The position numbers were made by a program, and so were the translations under genes. A DNA stretch of 22,517 nt from DATAYF01 sp036272735 (lineage in GTDB: Bacteria > Chloroflexota > Ktedonobacteria > Ktedonobacterales > Ktedonobacteraceae): positions 1-22,517 of the forward strand of contig DATAYF010000317.1 in assembly GCA_036272735.1 (NCBI GenBank). Reading direction: 5' to 3'. The notes beneath the pieces are model-generated. The model did no database searches and was not told the DNA's origin. It saw nothing but the letters and a program-made list of their open reading frames with translations. This document shows positions 7,810-16,327 of this stretch, piece by piece; within the stretch, counting starts at the first letter, position 1; the number at the start of each line of letters is the position of its first letter.

Positions 7810-8475
7810 ATGCGCAGTGTTTTTAATCCCCGTGATCCAAAATGGATCAAGGAGTCTAGCGAGATCCTTGAGCCAAGGGGAATTATTCCAAGCGTCGTAG
7901 AGAGCACCCCACGTGGTGAGCGTGGCTGGGACCTCTTCTCACGACTGATGAAGGATCGCATCATTTTCATCGGTACGCCCATCGATGATATGGTCGCCAA
8001 TACCGTTGTCGCCGAACTGCTTTATCTACAGAGCGAAGACGCGACAAAAGATATCAATATGTACATCAATTCGCCAGGGGGCAGCATCTACGCAGGTCTC
8101 GCCATCTATGACACCATGCAGTGGCTACGCCCCGACGTTTCAACGGTGTGCATGGGTATGGCGATGAGCATGGGCGCGGTGATTTTGACCGCCGGCCAGA
8201 GGGATAAGCGCTACTGTCTACCAAATTCCACCATGCTGATCCATCAGCCTCTAGGTGGCGCTGAAGGTCAGGCAGCCGATATCGAGATTACCGCGCGCGA
8301 GATTTTGCGCTTGCGCCGCAGCCTCTACGATATCATCGCTCATCACACCGGCCAGACCGTCGAGCGCATCACGCAAGACTCTGATCGTAACTACTACATG
8401 ACTGCCCAGCAAGCAGTCGAATACGGGCTGGTAGACGATATTCTCAATCCTAGCGAAGAGAAACACAACGCCTAG
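7810..8475 (+). CDS. clpP: ATP-dependent Clp protease proteolytic subunit
   Basis: The 221-residue ClpP-fold protein has AAGGAGCAAAC before the ATG. ClpP forms a 14-subunit chamber that degrades proteins fed by Clp ATPases in the cytoplasm. Family motifs are NSPGGSI, GMAMSMGAV with nucleophile Ser120, and MLIHQPLGG with His145; the 25-residue spacing equals that of E. coli ClpP. Aligning the C-terminus on AVEYGLVD puts Asn194 (SDRNYY) where E. coli has the catalytic Asp185 (ERDRF), so the triad seems to be Ser-His-Asn. About 20 extra residues precede the usual start region (GIIPSVVES...), perhaps a propeptide. It is transcribed alone, between its own promoter and terminator. Confidence 0.95.
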   Translation: MRSVFNPRDPKWIKESSEILEPRGIIPSVVESTPRGERGWDLFSRLMKDRIIFIGTPIDDMVANTVVAELLYLQSEDATKDINMYINSPGGSIYAGLAIYDTMQWLRPDVSTVCMGMAMSMGAVILTAGQRDKRYCLPNSTMLIHQPLGGAEGQAADIEITAREILRLRRSLYDIIAHHTGQTVERITQDSDRNYYMTAQQAVEYGLVDDILNPSEEKHNA

Positions 8476-8493
8476 CCATGTGTGTATAATATG

Positions 8494-8523
8494 TGCCGCC
8501 TCTAGCAATAGGGGCGGCATTTC
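8494..8523 (+). terminator. Terminator after clpP
   Basis: The 11-bp stem TGCCGCCTCTA / TAGGGGCGGCA (8494-8504 and 8509-8519, one G-T pair) is closed by a GCAA tetraloop and followed by a short TTT. It begins 18 bases after the clpP stop. Confidence 0.75.
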
Positions 8524-8609
8524 AATGCCTGGCATCCTTTTTTATTGGCACTATGTTCGCTTATATTTTTTGAACAACGTCGCACCAACAGCAACGTAGG
8601 AGAAATATT

Positions 8610-9572
8610 TTGTCCACACGTACCACGCCACCCACGCTCGCCGGGCGCACGATCCGGTGCCTACTCTTCGACCTTGGTAACACCCTCTGGACATCCACGA
8701 ATAGCACCACGTGGCACGCGCTACAACGGGTCGCCAATATGTGCGCCGTGGAAACGCTGTACGCACATATTCCCACGTCAGAACGGCCCGCGACGGATCC
8801 GCTCACGTTCGGCCAGCAGTTACGCGAGGCGGTCGAACAGGAAGTGTACAGCCCCAGCAACAAGTTGATCGATATCGAGCCGGATTTTGCCCAATGCGCT
8901 GTGCAGGGGTTACACACGTTAGGTTTCAGCAATGTAGATCACGAGCTTGGTGCGGCCATTTTTGAGGCGCTGCGCATCAGGATCGTGGGATCGCGCCACG
9001 TGTTTTTTGATGTGTTCGCAACGCTGGCGGAACTGCAAAGACGCGGCTTTCTGCTAGGCATCGTGACCAATCGCTCATACGGTGGTCAGCCTTTTTTGCA
9101 AGACCTGGAACGGCTCGGCTTTTATCGCTATTTTGATCCGCGCTCCATGGCCATCTCGGCGGACCTTGGCATACAGAAGCCCAACCCCAAAATCTTCGAG
9201 TACGCCCTCGATGGGCTGCACGTCGCTGCCGAGGAAACGGCGATGGTCGGCGATTCGCTCTCGGCGGATGTATACGGGGCCAAACAACTCAACATGTTCA
9301 CGGTTTGGAAACCGAAGCTCCACCTGCGCCCCACCGCCCAGGCCGAACTGATGACGCAGCACATCACATCCTACACCACGCAAGAATCGTCCACAGCACG
9401 CGACGCAGCCGCCGAGCCCTATCCAACGCTGAATAATGCACAATTACTGGCATACGTGCAACAGCACGAACGTCCACGCAACGGTTACTCGGCGCACCAC
9501 GTTCAACCGGACCTGATCATCGAACACATCGGCGACCTGCTCGATACGTTCGAGAAAGCGGGCAAGCAGTGA
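8610..9572 (+). CDS. HAD-superfamily hydrolase
   Basis: The start is TTG at 8610, supported by GTAGGAG seven bases upstream. The 320-residue protein carries the HAD motifs: motif I FDLGNT with nucleophile Asp21, motif II IVTN (Thr153), motif III Lys190 (QKPNPKIFEYAL) and motif IV GDSLSAD (Asp215, Asp220). The second Asp of DxD, the usual acid/base in phosphatases, is Gly23, a pattern known in part of the family, so phosphatase activity is likely but not certain. The helical region at about 30-130 is the cap. The C-terminal 90 residues after the core are extra and of unknown role. It overlaps the methyltransferase start by four bases (GTGA), which points to coupled translation. The substrate is unknown. 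Confidence 0.85.
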   Translation: MSTRTTPPTLAGRTIRCLLFDLGNTLWTSTNSTTWHALQRVANMCAVETLYAHIPTSERPATDPLTFGQQLREAVEQEVYSPSNKLIDIEPDFAQCAVQGLHTLGFSNVDHELGAAIFEALRIRIVGSRHVFFDVFATLAELQRRGFLLGIVTNRSYGGQPFLQDLERLGFYRYFDPRSMAISADLGIQKPNPKIFEYALDGLHVAAEETAMVGDSLSADVYGAKQLNMFTVWKPKLHLRPTAQAELMTQHITSYTTQESSTARDAAAEPYPTLNNAQLLAYVQQHERPRNGYSAHHVQPDLIIEHIGDLLDTFEKAGKQ

Positions 9573-10315
9573 CACCGCACGTGCGCAAATGGCTATTTGA
9601 AACGCTCTATAAAAATCGCTATCTCTACCGTTTCGCCAGCACCGTACCCTTTGCTGGGCAGTGGCGCACCTGGCAACGCCTGGTCTTAGCACGTCTGCAT
9701 GGTACGGATGTACTCGAACTCGGTTGTGGCCTGGGAGATCTGCTGGTGGATATGTTGCAAAGGGGCTATCACTGCCAGGCTATCGAGCAGTCGCCAGAAA
9801 TGGTTGCTGCCGCGCGTGCCACCTTGCAAAAACGCGGCGTGGGCCAGCCCACGCTCGTCATGCAGGGGAGCGCGCAAAGCCTGCCCTTTTCTAGCGGCAC
9901 CTTCGATAGCGTGGTCAGCACCTTCCCCTCGGAATACATTCACGATCCCAACACCATCTCCGAGGTCGCTCGCGTCCTACGCCCGGATGGTCGCCTCATC
10001 GTGATCGAGGGGGCCAACCTGCTGCCGAGTGGCATGATCCAGCCATTGCTGCTGCTCGTGCACCTGCTGGTCTATGGTCCTAAGGTCATCTTTGGTCCAC
10101 GCCCGCATGTCCAGCGACGGGCAGAGCAGCAGCAAGCACAGGCCAACGTCGAGGCTGAGACAGAAGAGGTCATCACCGAGGTAGTACCCGATGCGCAGTT
10201 CGGACGCTTCATACCATTAGAGCGTTGCGGTCTGCGTCGCCATTCCGAATGGGTGCACAGCCCGCGTTGGGAGGCGTACGTTACCATTGGGGAGAAAAAA
10301 TCAGTGCAGCCGTAA
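9569..10315 (+). CDS. Class I SAM-dependent methyltransferase
   Basis: The GTG start lies in the GTGA overlap with the HAD gene. The 248-residue protein has the Rossmann SAM-binding motif VLELGCGLGD (48-57), an acidic residue at the end of strand 2 (Glu73), the SLPFSSGTFDSVVSTF stretch (104-119) and VLRPDGRLIVIEG (136-148), all typical of Methyltransf_11 enzymes. A strongly hydrophobic stretch at about 155-176 may dock the enzyme on the membrane or bind a lipid-like substrate. A Gln/Glu-rich segment follows. The flavoprotein gene starts 30 bases downstream, so all three genes are probably one operon. The acceptor molecule is unknown; the hydrophobic stretch and the neighbour suggest a lipid or isoprenoid, which is inference. 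Confidence 0.85.
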   Translation: MTPHVRKWLFETLYKNRYLYRFASTVPFAGQWRTWQRLVLARLHGTDVLELGCGLGDLLVDMLQRGYHCQAIEQSPEMVAAARATLQKRGVGQPTLVMQGSAQSLPFSSGTFDSVVSTFPSEYIHDPNTISEVARVLRPDGRLIVIEGANLLPSGMIQPLLLLVHLLVYGPKVIFGPRPHVQRRAEQQQAQANVEAETEEVITEVVPDAQFGRFIPLERCGLRRHSEWVHSPRWEAYVTIGEKKSVQP

Positions 10316-10345
10316 GCAAATTTTTCAAAAAGTGATAATAAAAGT

Positions 10346-12055
10346 ATGACCATTTCACAAGAAGCGTTAACAGCACATTATCCGCACCTCGCGGCCGCCT
10401 TTGCGACCATTCCACAGGGTGAAGCCCATCTGCGCCGCTTGCAGGATTTGAATAGCTCCTGGCAACGTATGCTTGGGGTCACGCGCGAGTACGGCGAGGT
10501 GGTCGTCAATGAGACACGCACGCAAACGCTGTCCGCCCAGGCAACCTTCGATATTATCTACGCGGGTGGCGGCCTGAACCTGCTCAATGCAGCGGTGATG
10601 ACGCGGCGCTACGGGCTGCGTGTGCTCGTGTTTGATCGTTTCACCGTGGGCGCGGTGCATCGCGAATGGAATATCTCACGAGCGGAGCTGCAAGAACTGC
10701 TGGACGTGCATCTCCTCACCCCCGACGAGCTAGAGAGCATCATTCAGCGCGAATATAGCGACGGCCTGGTGAGCTTCTACCCGGCAAACATTCAAACGGC
10801 CCCCGCCAAGCTACATTTGAAGAATGTGCTTAATATCGCGGTCGACGCCGATAAGCTGACCGAACTGTGCATCAAAAAAATTAGTGAGCAGCAACCGCGC
10901 TGCGGACTGCCCAACGTCATCTTGCACAGCACTAGTTTCGTGCTCTGCGCCGTTCAGCCGAGCAAACGCGTCGTCGTCGATGTTACCGACAAGGATGGGA
11001 CGGCGCAAAGTTACGCGGCACGGCTGCTCATCGATGGTATGGGGGCAACCTCGCCCATCGCCTGCCAGCTCAATTGCGGGCGCCCATTCTCGCTGGTCTG
11101 CCCCACGGTCGGCACGGTGGCACGTGGCTATAAGCAGGGCAGCGAGCCAGGAGCCGTGCACATGGACGTTGGCGAGGTGTTGGTGACGAGCGAGGATGCG
11201 CGCAACGGGCAACAATTAATCTGGGAGACCTTCCCCGGCAAAGAAGACCAGGTTGCCATCTATCTCTTCCACTACGCCGAGGCTGGCGCGCACGTCGACC
11301 TGCTCGAACTGTTCGATGATTTTTTCGCTCTGCTACCGAGCTATAAAGCGACCGGCAATGTCGAGATTATCAAACCGGCCTACGGATTCATTCCAGCCGG
11401 ATACAACATCAAATTGCCCTGGCAGCGCGAACAGAAGATGCTAGCGTACGACCGCGTGCTTTCGCTGGGCGACGCCGCCGCCTTCCAATCGCCGCTAACG
11501 TTCTGTGGCTTCGGCTCGTACGTGCGCAACCTGCGGCGCATCACGACCCTTTTGCACTATGCCCTGCAACACCAGCAGCTACACGCCACCGATCTTGAAC
11601 GTATTCGCGCCGCTGAAGCAGTTCCAGCCGTTGCCAGGGCCTTTAGCAAGTTCATGATCGCCAAACCAGCGGGCGTCGAAGCTGGCTGGCAGGTCAACGA
11701 GACACTCAACGTGTTTTGCCACGTGCTGGCGCAACTGGGCTCAAAGGTGTGCAATGACTTCTTTCAAGATCGCGTAAGCTGGCTGGATTACACACGCATC
11801 GTGCTCAGTACGCCAAAGTACTATAAGAAAATCTACACGTTGGCACTCACGACCTTGAGTGGCGCTGAAATGCTTGGTTGGATCAGCGCATGGCTGCATC
11901 TCGGTTGGCAGGCCGCGACCTACCAGATCTATCGCCTGCTACAGCCAATTGTCCCCAGCGTGCTCTTTGGCATCGAGCAGATCGACACGCGCCTCGGACT
12001 ACGCCTGGCGATCTGGCGCGAGTCGATGGAGCAGGTCAGGCGTAACCGTGGGTGA
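10346..12055 (+). CDS. FAD-dependent oxidoreductase, lycopene-cyclase/geranylgeranyl-reductase-like
   Basis: The 569-residue protein has an FAD Rossmann fold at about 68-100 (YAGGGLNLLNAAVM, then VLVFDR, whose Asp fits the end of the second strand) and a second FAD contact LSLGDAAAFQSP (372-383). This pattern resembles the lycopene cyclase and geranylgeranyl reductase families. The first 65 residues precede the fold, and the C-terminal 170 residues are helical with a hydrophobic stretch near 500-530, perhaps membrane contact. The dinucleotide motif reads GGGLNLLN instead of the more usual GxGxxG. It ends the HAD-methyltransferase-flavoprotein run. No strong ribosome site precedes the ATG. True lycopene cyclase activity is not claimed: no other carotenoid genes are present. 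Confidence 0.8.
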   Translation: MTISQEALTAHYPHLAAAFATIPQGEAHLRRLQDLNSSWQRMLGVTREYGEVVVNETRTQTLSAQATFDIIYAGGGLNLLNAAVMTRRYGLRVLVFDRFTVGAVHREWNISRAELQELLDVHLLTPDELESIIQREYSDGLVSFYPANIQTAPAKLHLKNVLNIAVDADKLTELCIKKISEQQPRCGLPNVILHSTSFVLCAVQPSKRVVVDVTDKDGTAQSYAARLLIDGMGATSPIACQLNCGRPFSLVCPTVGTVARGYKQGSEPGAVHMDVGEVLVTSEDARNGQQLIWETFPGKEDQVAIYLFHYAEAGAHVDLLELFDDFFALLPSYKATGNVEIIKPAYGFIPAGYNIKLPWQREQKMLAYDRVLSLGDAAAFQSPLTFCGFGSYVRNLRRITTLLHYALQHQQLHATDLERIRAAEAVPAVARAFSKFMIAKPAGVEAGWQVNETLNVFCHVLAQLGSKVCNDFFQDRVSWLDYTRIVLSTPKYYKKIYTLALTTLSGAEMLGWISAWLHLGWQAATYQIYRLLQPIVPSVLFGIEQIDTRLGLRLAIWRESMEQVRRNRG

Positions 12056-12087
12056 CGACGCAGGGATGGAGCGAGAAGGTAGAACTA

Positions 12088-12116
12088 TTGACGTAATGCT
12101 CACTTTTTGTTAGTAT
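12088..12116 (+). promoter_or_regulatory. Promoter of the kinase/Kelch gene
   Basis: TTGACG (12088-12093), a 17-base spacer and TAGTAT (12111-12116) lie about 110 bases before the kinase start. This is close to the sigma-70 consensus and marks the kinase as a separate transcription unit. Confidence 0.6.
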
Positions 12117-12137
12117 AGCAGCAATAATATCATAATG

Positions 12138-12152
12138 TTTCATAACATGAAA
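12138..12152. promoter_or_regulatory. Palindrome in the kinase leader, operator candidate
   Basis: TTTCAT-AAC-ATGAAA is a perfect 6-3-6 inverted repeat about 20 bases downstream of the predicted transcription start, a good place for a repressor. The surrounding leader is AT-rich, so chance is possible. Confidence 0.3.
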
Positions 12153-12224
12153 TAATGCAAATACGCAAGGAATAGAGAGAGCTATAGGATAACGAGCGGG
12201 GACGAGTGGAAGGGGATCAGCGCT

Positions 12225-14693
12225 ATGCCAGAGGAGAACGATAACGGACCTACCGAGAACCTAGTTGGTCGCACACTGCGCAATGGAGAGTATACCATTC
12301 AGCGCGTATTGGGTCACGGTGGCATGGGCAAGGTGTACCTTGCGACCCATACCACGCTCAATGTTCCTCTCGCCATCAAGCAAACAAGCGCTGATCGACC
12401 ATTACCGGAAAGTGTTGTCGCTGAACTCAACCAGCTTCTGCACTATCCTAGCGATGCCGACTATCGCAACGTTTCCTATAAAAGTGACGAGCACCTTTTT
12501 CCGTCTAGCGGCGGTCAGCATACCGACCGTTTCTTGCGTGAAGCCTTGTTATTGGCGCGTTCAGAGCATCTCGCCATTCCGATGCTCTACGACTACTTCT
12601 GTGAAGGTGGCTACTGGTACCTGGTGATGGACTACGTGCCGGGGCCAACGCTGGGTGCGCACCTGCGCAAACACGCCCCCCTATCAGCATTGGAGGCGCT
12701 GAATTACGCACTACAATTATGTAACGTCCTCGATTATTTACACCAGCAACAACCACCGATTATTTTCCGCGACCTGAAGCCGTTCAACGTGATCATCACG
12801 CCCAACGGAACCTTGATGGTGATCGATTTTGGCATCGCGCGCTACTTTCGCAGTGGGCAGGGCAACGATACCACCGACTTTGGCTCACCGGGTTACGCCT
12901 CGCCCGAACAATATCTGTGTGCAGGCCAGACCGACGCCCGTTCCGATCTGTACAGTCTGGGCGTCATTTTACACGAAATGTTAACCGGCAAACGACCAAA
13001 GGGTGTGAGTACACCTTTGATGCCACCAAGCCAGTTGAATTCCTCGCTCTCAGCGGCGGTGAGTGGCCTGGTCACGCTGGCAACGCGCACAGATCCACAG
13101 CAGCGCTATCAGAGCGCACAGGTTTTTTACCAGGCGCTCGAACGCGTCTACACCATCGAAGAACGACGCTCGTACCAGCATACCACGAACACACTGAGTC
13201 ACCAGTTGAGCGGAGAACAGATCCCCATCAACGCATCGGTCTCTTCCTCAGCTAACGGTGTTGTAGGTAGCGGAACAGGCTTCACAAGACCAGACTTTAA
13301 ATATACGATCACCAGCGCGCCAACAGCGATACCAGCGACGCCGACCTCGGAACCACAACAAGCCGCCATCGCCATGCAACCCAACTGGTCAGCACACCTG
13401 GAACAGCGCTACCAGTTGCGCCAATCTATCCAGCAAGCGCGCAAAGCGCAACAGGACAGGCAATGCCTGGAACAACAACTAGCCTCGTTCGATGAAAGTC
13501 TCAAAAGACGCGTGCTCACTCCACGCGTCCCGCTCAGCAGCGGGTGGCAGGTGAGCCAACGGCCACGGCGCATGAAAATAACCAGGCAGAAGATACCCTG
13601 CGCGCTTCAGGCCAGTTTTCTCTTCGTGCTGATCGTCTTTCTGGCTATGGCTGGACTACTCATCTATGTGCGCTCCATCAACAATAGCACCACGCTTCCA
13701 AATGAACAGGCGAAGAGTCCTTCACCAACGATCACACCCTACCTTGGCTCCTGGCAGGCTCTCCCTTCGCTTCCCGTGCCACAGGCCGACAATGCCGCAA
13801 CCTATGCGCTGGTCCAGGGGCACGCCTACATGTATATGAGCGGAGGCTACCGCAGCCAGCATCATACTGCCGAGTACGACCGGGGCCTGTATCGCTACGA
13901 TATCGCAGCCAAGCGCTGGGAAAGGGTCGATGTGCCACATTTTCCCGGCATGGTCAATAATGCGGCAGCCAGCGATAATCAAGGGCACATCTTTTTTACG
14001 AGTGGCTACTCCACCGACACATACACGGTCTCCTCAGTGCTGTATCAGTACGACCCGCTGCAACGTACGCTTACGAAAATCACCCCACCAGCGGGCATCA
14101 CGATTGGCTTTGGGAACTCCATGTTTGCGGACGAGCAAGGGCATCTCTACATCACGCAGGGCTTTATGAAAGGCGGTCAACCAACAGCAAAAGCAGGCAA
14201 CGGCTGGTATCGCTACGATATTGCGACGAAGCAGTGGCATCAGCTTGCCCCGCTACCGACCGGGCTTGGCTATACGATTTTGACGACGGATAATACTGGG
14301 GCGATGCTGCTCTTCGGAGGAGCAAACGACGCCGGACAACACCAGCGCGTCAATCAGATTTACCGCTACGATATCGCCAATGGTAGCTGGGCACAGATGA
14401 CAGCGACGACGCCAACTCCCTTGAGCGGTGCCTCAAGCTGCATTCTCGAAACTGGTAAAATGGTCGTCGTGGGAGGCCGTGCCAACGATGCCTCATCCAG
14501 CCAGGGACAATCCTGGCTGGTCGATCTCTACACTCTGCACTGGCAACCACTTGCCCCCCCCCCCTTCGGCAGCGCGACCCTGGGCAATGCCATGTGTGAC
14601 GGAAATGGGCACGCTCTGGTAGAGCGCGGAGCCGACAGCACGGCTCGCCCCACGCAAGATTTTTGGGAGTTAACACCAGAGAAAGCCAAATGA
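12225..14693 (+). CDS. Transmembrane Ser/Thr protein kinase with C-terminal Kelch-repeat domain
   Basis: The 822-residue protein has a PknB-type kinase domain (about 14-310): glycine loop GHGGMGKVY, Lys52 (AIK), helix-C Glu106, catalytic loop FRDLKPFN (Asp183), DFG at 201-203 and SPE at 226-228. The HRD His is Phe181. Between Lys52 and Glu106 there is an unusually long linker. A Pro/Ser/Thr- and Gln-rich juxtamembrane part leads to one membrane helix at about 463-483. Residues 508 to the end are Kelch-like repeats (GSWQALPSLPVP, YRYDIAAKRW, YRYDIATKQW, YRYDIANGSW), expected outside the cell, where a beta-propeller could bind a ligand. It should be a receptor kinase. It has its own promoter, a GGGG-type site before ATG, and an 11-base C tract at 14554-14564 in the coding frame. 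Confidence 0.93.
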   Translation: MPEENDNGPTENLVGRTLRNGEYTIQRVLGHGGMGKVYLATHTTLNVPLAIKQTSADRPLPESVVAELNQLLHYPSDADYRNVSYKSDEHLFPSSGGQHTDRFLREALLLARSEHLAIPMLYDYFCEGGYWYLVMDYVPGPTLGAHLRKHAPLSALEALNYALQLCNVLDYLHQQQPPIIFRDLKPFNVIITPNGTLMVIDFGIARYFRSGQGNDTTDFGSPGYASPEQYLCAGQTDARSDLYSLGVILHEMLTGKRPKGVSTPLMPPSQLNSSLSAAVSGLVTLATRTDPQQRYQSAQVFYQALERVYTIEERRSYQHTTNTLSHQLSGEQIPINASVSSSANGVVGSGTGFTRPDFKYTITSAPTAIPATPTSEPQQAAIAMQPNWSAHLEQRYQLRQSIQQARKAQQDRQCLEQQLASFDESLKRRVLTPRVPLSSGWQVSQRPRRMKITRQKIPCALQASFLFVLIVFLAMAGLLIYVRSINNSTTLPNEQAKSPSPTITPYLGSWQALPSLPVPQADNAATYALVQGHAYMYMSGGYRSQHHTAEYDRGLYRYDIAAKRWERVDVPHFPGMVNNAAASDNQGHIFFTSGYSTDTYTVSSVLYQYDPLQRTLTKITPPAGITIGFGNSMFADEQGHLYITQGFMKGGQPTAKAGNGWYRYDIATKQWHQLAPLPTGLGYTILTTDNTGAMLLFGGANDAGQHQRVNQIYRYDIANGSWAQMTATTPTPLSGASSCILETGKMVVVGGRANDASSSQGQSWLVDLYTLHWQPLAPPPFGSATLGNAMCDGNGHALVERGADSTARPTQDFWELTPEKAK
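14554..14564 (+). repeat. Run of 11 C in the Kelch domain
   Basis: Eleven consecutive C bases encode the end of Ala and three Pro (LAPPPFG). The frame is intact at this length. Gain or loss of one base would remove the last part of the Kelch domain. Confidence 0.9.
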
Positions 14694-14721
14694 TGCGAAG
14701 GGGAACCATCCACGCAGGATA

Positions 14722-14758
14722 ACGCCCCCTGCAAGGGTCATTCCCTTGCAGGGGGCGT
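14722..14758. terminator. Strong hairpin between convergent genes, overlapping the MFS 3' end
   Basis: A perfect 16-bp stem ACGCCCCCTGCAAGGG (14722-14737 and 14743-14758) encloses a 5-base loop. It ends the kinase gene on the plus strand and the MFS gene on the minus strand. The last codons of the MFS gene form one arm and its TGA stop lies in the loop. No T-run follows on either strand, so it is not a textbook intrinsic terminator. Confidence 0.65.
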
Positions 14759-16177
14759 CCTTCGTTGGACAAAGACGAACGTGAGGACACAGGCAAGCAA
14801 AAAGGCACCACCAGCAATGCCCAGAGCAGTGTGCATCCCCGAAACGAACGAGGCGCGTTGACTCACGAACGCGCCGAGCAGGGCCACGCCAAGCACACTA
14901 CCCACCTGCCGACTGGCGTTGAGCACGGCTGCCGCAATTCCCGAATTGGCCTTCGGCGCAGAATCAATCACCGCCGTCGTCATGGCGGGCATGGTAAACG
15001 AAGTGCCAAAGCCAATTGCCATAAGCATCGCGCACAGCAGAACGTAGCTCGTCGATGCGCCTACGAAAACCATCGCCAGAAACCCGATCCCACCGAGCAA
15101 CAGACCGATCACCATAGGCACGCGTGGCCCAAGATGCCCAGTGACACGTCCCGCAAACGCAGAAGCGAACACGGCAACACCCATCTGTGGGAGCAATACC
15201 AGCCCCGTAACGAAAGGGGAATAACCCTGCACCTGTTGAAAGAAGAGACTGATAAAGAACAACTCTCCGTAGAAACCAAAGCTCAGCAGCAGACCAGCAG
15301 CCGTGGCCACTGAAAAAGTGGATGAGCTAAACAGTTTGAGCGGCAGCATCGGATGAGCGGTGCGCCGTTCAATGAACAGGAAGAGTCCTGCCGCCAGGAC
15401 ACAAACCACGCCTGCACTCAGGATGGGCAGGCTCGTCCATCCCCACGAGCCGCCTTGGATGAAAATAAAAGCGAGCAAGCCAAGCGTAACGATGCCCGTT
15501 CCTTGCGCCGCCAGATCGAGCCCACGCCAGGAGAAGCGGGGAGCCAGGGGAACAAAGCGCAGCGTGAGCAGAAATCCCAGCATCCCCAACGGCACATTGA
15601 GAAAGAAGACACTGCGCCAACTCAAGGCATTGATAAGGAAGCCGCCCACAACTGGACCGGCCCCGCCCGCGATACCTGCAATACCACCCCAAATGCCGAT
15701 GACCCTGGCACGTTCCCTGGCATCGGCGAAACTATGGTTGAGCAGGGCAAGCGCGGCTGGAACGAGCAATGCCGCCCCCACGCCCTGCACGACTCGAACA
15801 CTTTGCAGCATCCATAAGTTTGGAGCGATCCCACAAAGAGCGGACGCCACGGTAAATATGACCAGGCCCCCCAAAAAGACCTGCTTACTACCAAGTCGGT
15901 CCCCCAACGCACCAGCGGTCAGCAGGAAGCTTGCAAACACCAGCGCGTAGCCATCGACGATCCATTGGAGACCGGTGGTCGTAGCCCCAAGCTGCCTCGT
16001 GATATCGGGCAAGGCGACATTGACGACGGTTGTATCGAGGATGACCATAAAGTACCCGAGACAAATGGTCGCAATGATGATATTTTTGACCAGGCGTGTA
16101 GGCTGAGGAGGAAGATTGGGTGGTTTCTCGCAACCTTGTATAGGCAGATCTTCATATTCAATGGGTGTATCTGACAA
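14738..16177 (-). CDS. MFS transporter, DHA2 (EmrB/QacA-type) drug-efflux family
   Basis: The protein of about 480 residues has some 14 hydrophobic segments. DHA2 signatures are LDTTVVNVALP in the first helix, WIVDGYALVFA, motif A GDRLGSKQVF, and a glycine-rich motif C (GIAGGAGPVVGGFL). The family exports drugs or other hydrophobic compounds by proton exchange. The start chosen is TTG at 16177, with AAAGGA nine bases upstream; an ATG at 16249 would add 24 residues but has no ribosome site. The gene is divergent from an ArsR-type regulator, and two palindromes lie in the shared promoter region, so drug-responsive repression by that regulator is a likely arrangement. The 3' end is inside the terminator hairpin. 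The exported substrate is unknown. Confidence 0.92.
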   Translation of the reverse strand: MSDTPIEYEDLPIQGCEKPPNLPPQPTRLVKNIIIATICLGYFMVILDTTVVNVALPDITRQLGATTTGLQWIVDGYALVFASFLLTAGALGDRLGSKQVFLGGLVIFTVASALCGIAPNLWMLQSVRVVQGVGAALLVPAALALLNHSFADARERARVIGIWGGIAGIAGGAGPVVGGFLINALSWRSVFFLNVPLGMLGFLLTLRFVPLAPRFSWRGLDLAAQGTGIVTLGLLAFIFIQGGSWGWTSLPILSAGVVCVLAAGLFLFIERRTAHPMLPLKLFSSSTFSVATAAGLLLSFGFYGELFFISLFFQQVQGYSPFVTGLVLLPQMGVAVFASAFAGRVTGHLGPRVPMVIGLLLGGIGFLAMVFVGASTSYVLLCAMLMAIGFGTSFTMPAMTTAVIDSAPKANSGIAAAVLNASRQVGSVLGVALLGAFVSQRASFVSGMHTALGIAGGAFLLACVLTFVFVQRRTPPARE

Positions 16178-16267
16178 TTCCTCTATTCCTTTCTGCTGAC
16201 TCTGTTGTCCTGGCGCTCGTGGGCACCAGCAAACAACCTGAAAGATCATGGGTGTAGTGTATAGTGA

Positions 16268-16327
16268 GAATATTTCAAGTGGCGACGAAATATTCCTGCT
16301 GTATACTGAAGTTCAGTGATTACCCAA
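16268..16327 (-). promoter_or_regulatory. MFS promoter region with two palindromic operator candidates
   Basis: On the minus strand a weak -35 TTGGGT (16327-16322) and -10 TATACA (16305-16300) are spaced by 16 bases. The palindrome ACTGAA-G-TTCAGT (16305-16317) sits in the spacer. A second, GAATATTTC-N10-GAAATATTC (16268-16276 and 16287-16295), covers the predicted transcription start. Both places suit a repressor; the adjacent ArsR-type protein is the natural candidate. Confidence 0.6.

Noticed and set aside
10346..12055. Naming the flavoprotein a lycopene cyclase
   Set aside because: Only the FAD-binding pattern supports it; no phytoene synthase or desaturase is nearby and the dinucleotide motif is atypical.
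15353..15950. Overlapping 154- and 196-codon open frames on the plus strand
   Set aside because: They are antisense to the MFS gene and consist of low-complexity basic sequence without family features.
16178..16249. ATG at 16249 as the start of the MFS gene
   Set aside because: No ribosome site is seen and the added residues are not typical of the family; TTG at 16177 has AAAGGA at good spacing. It is not excluded.
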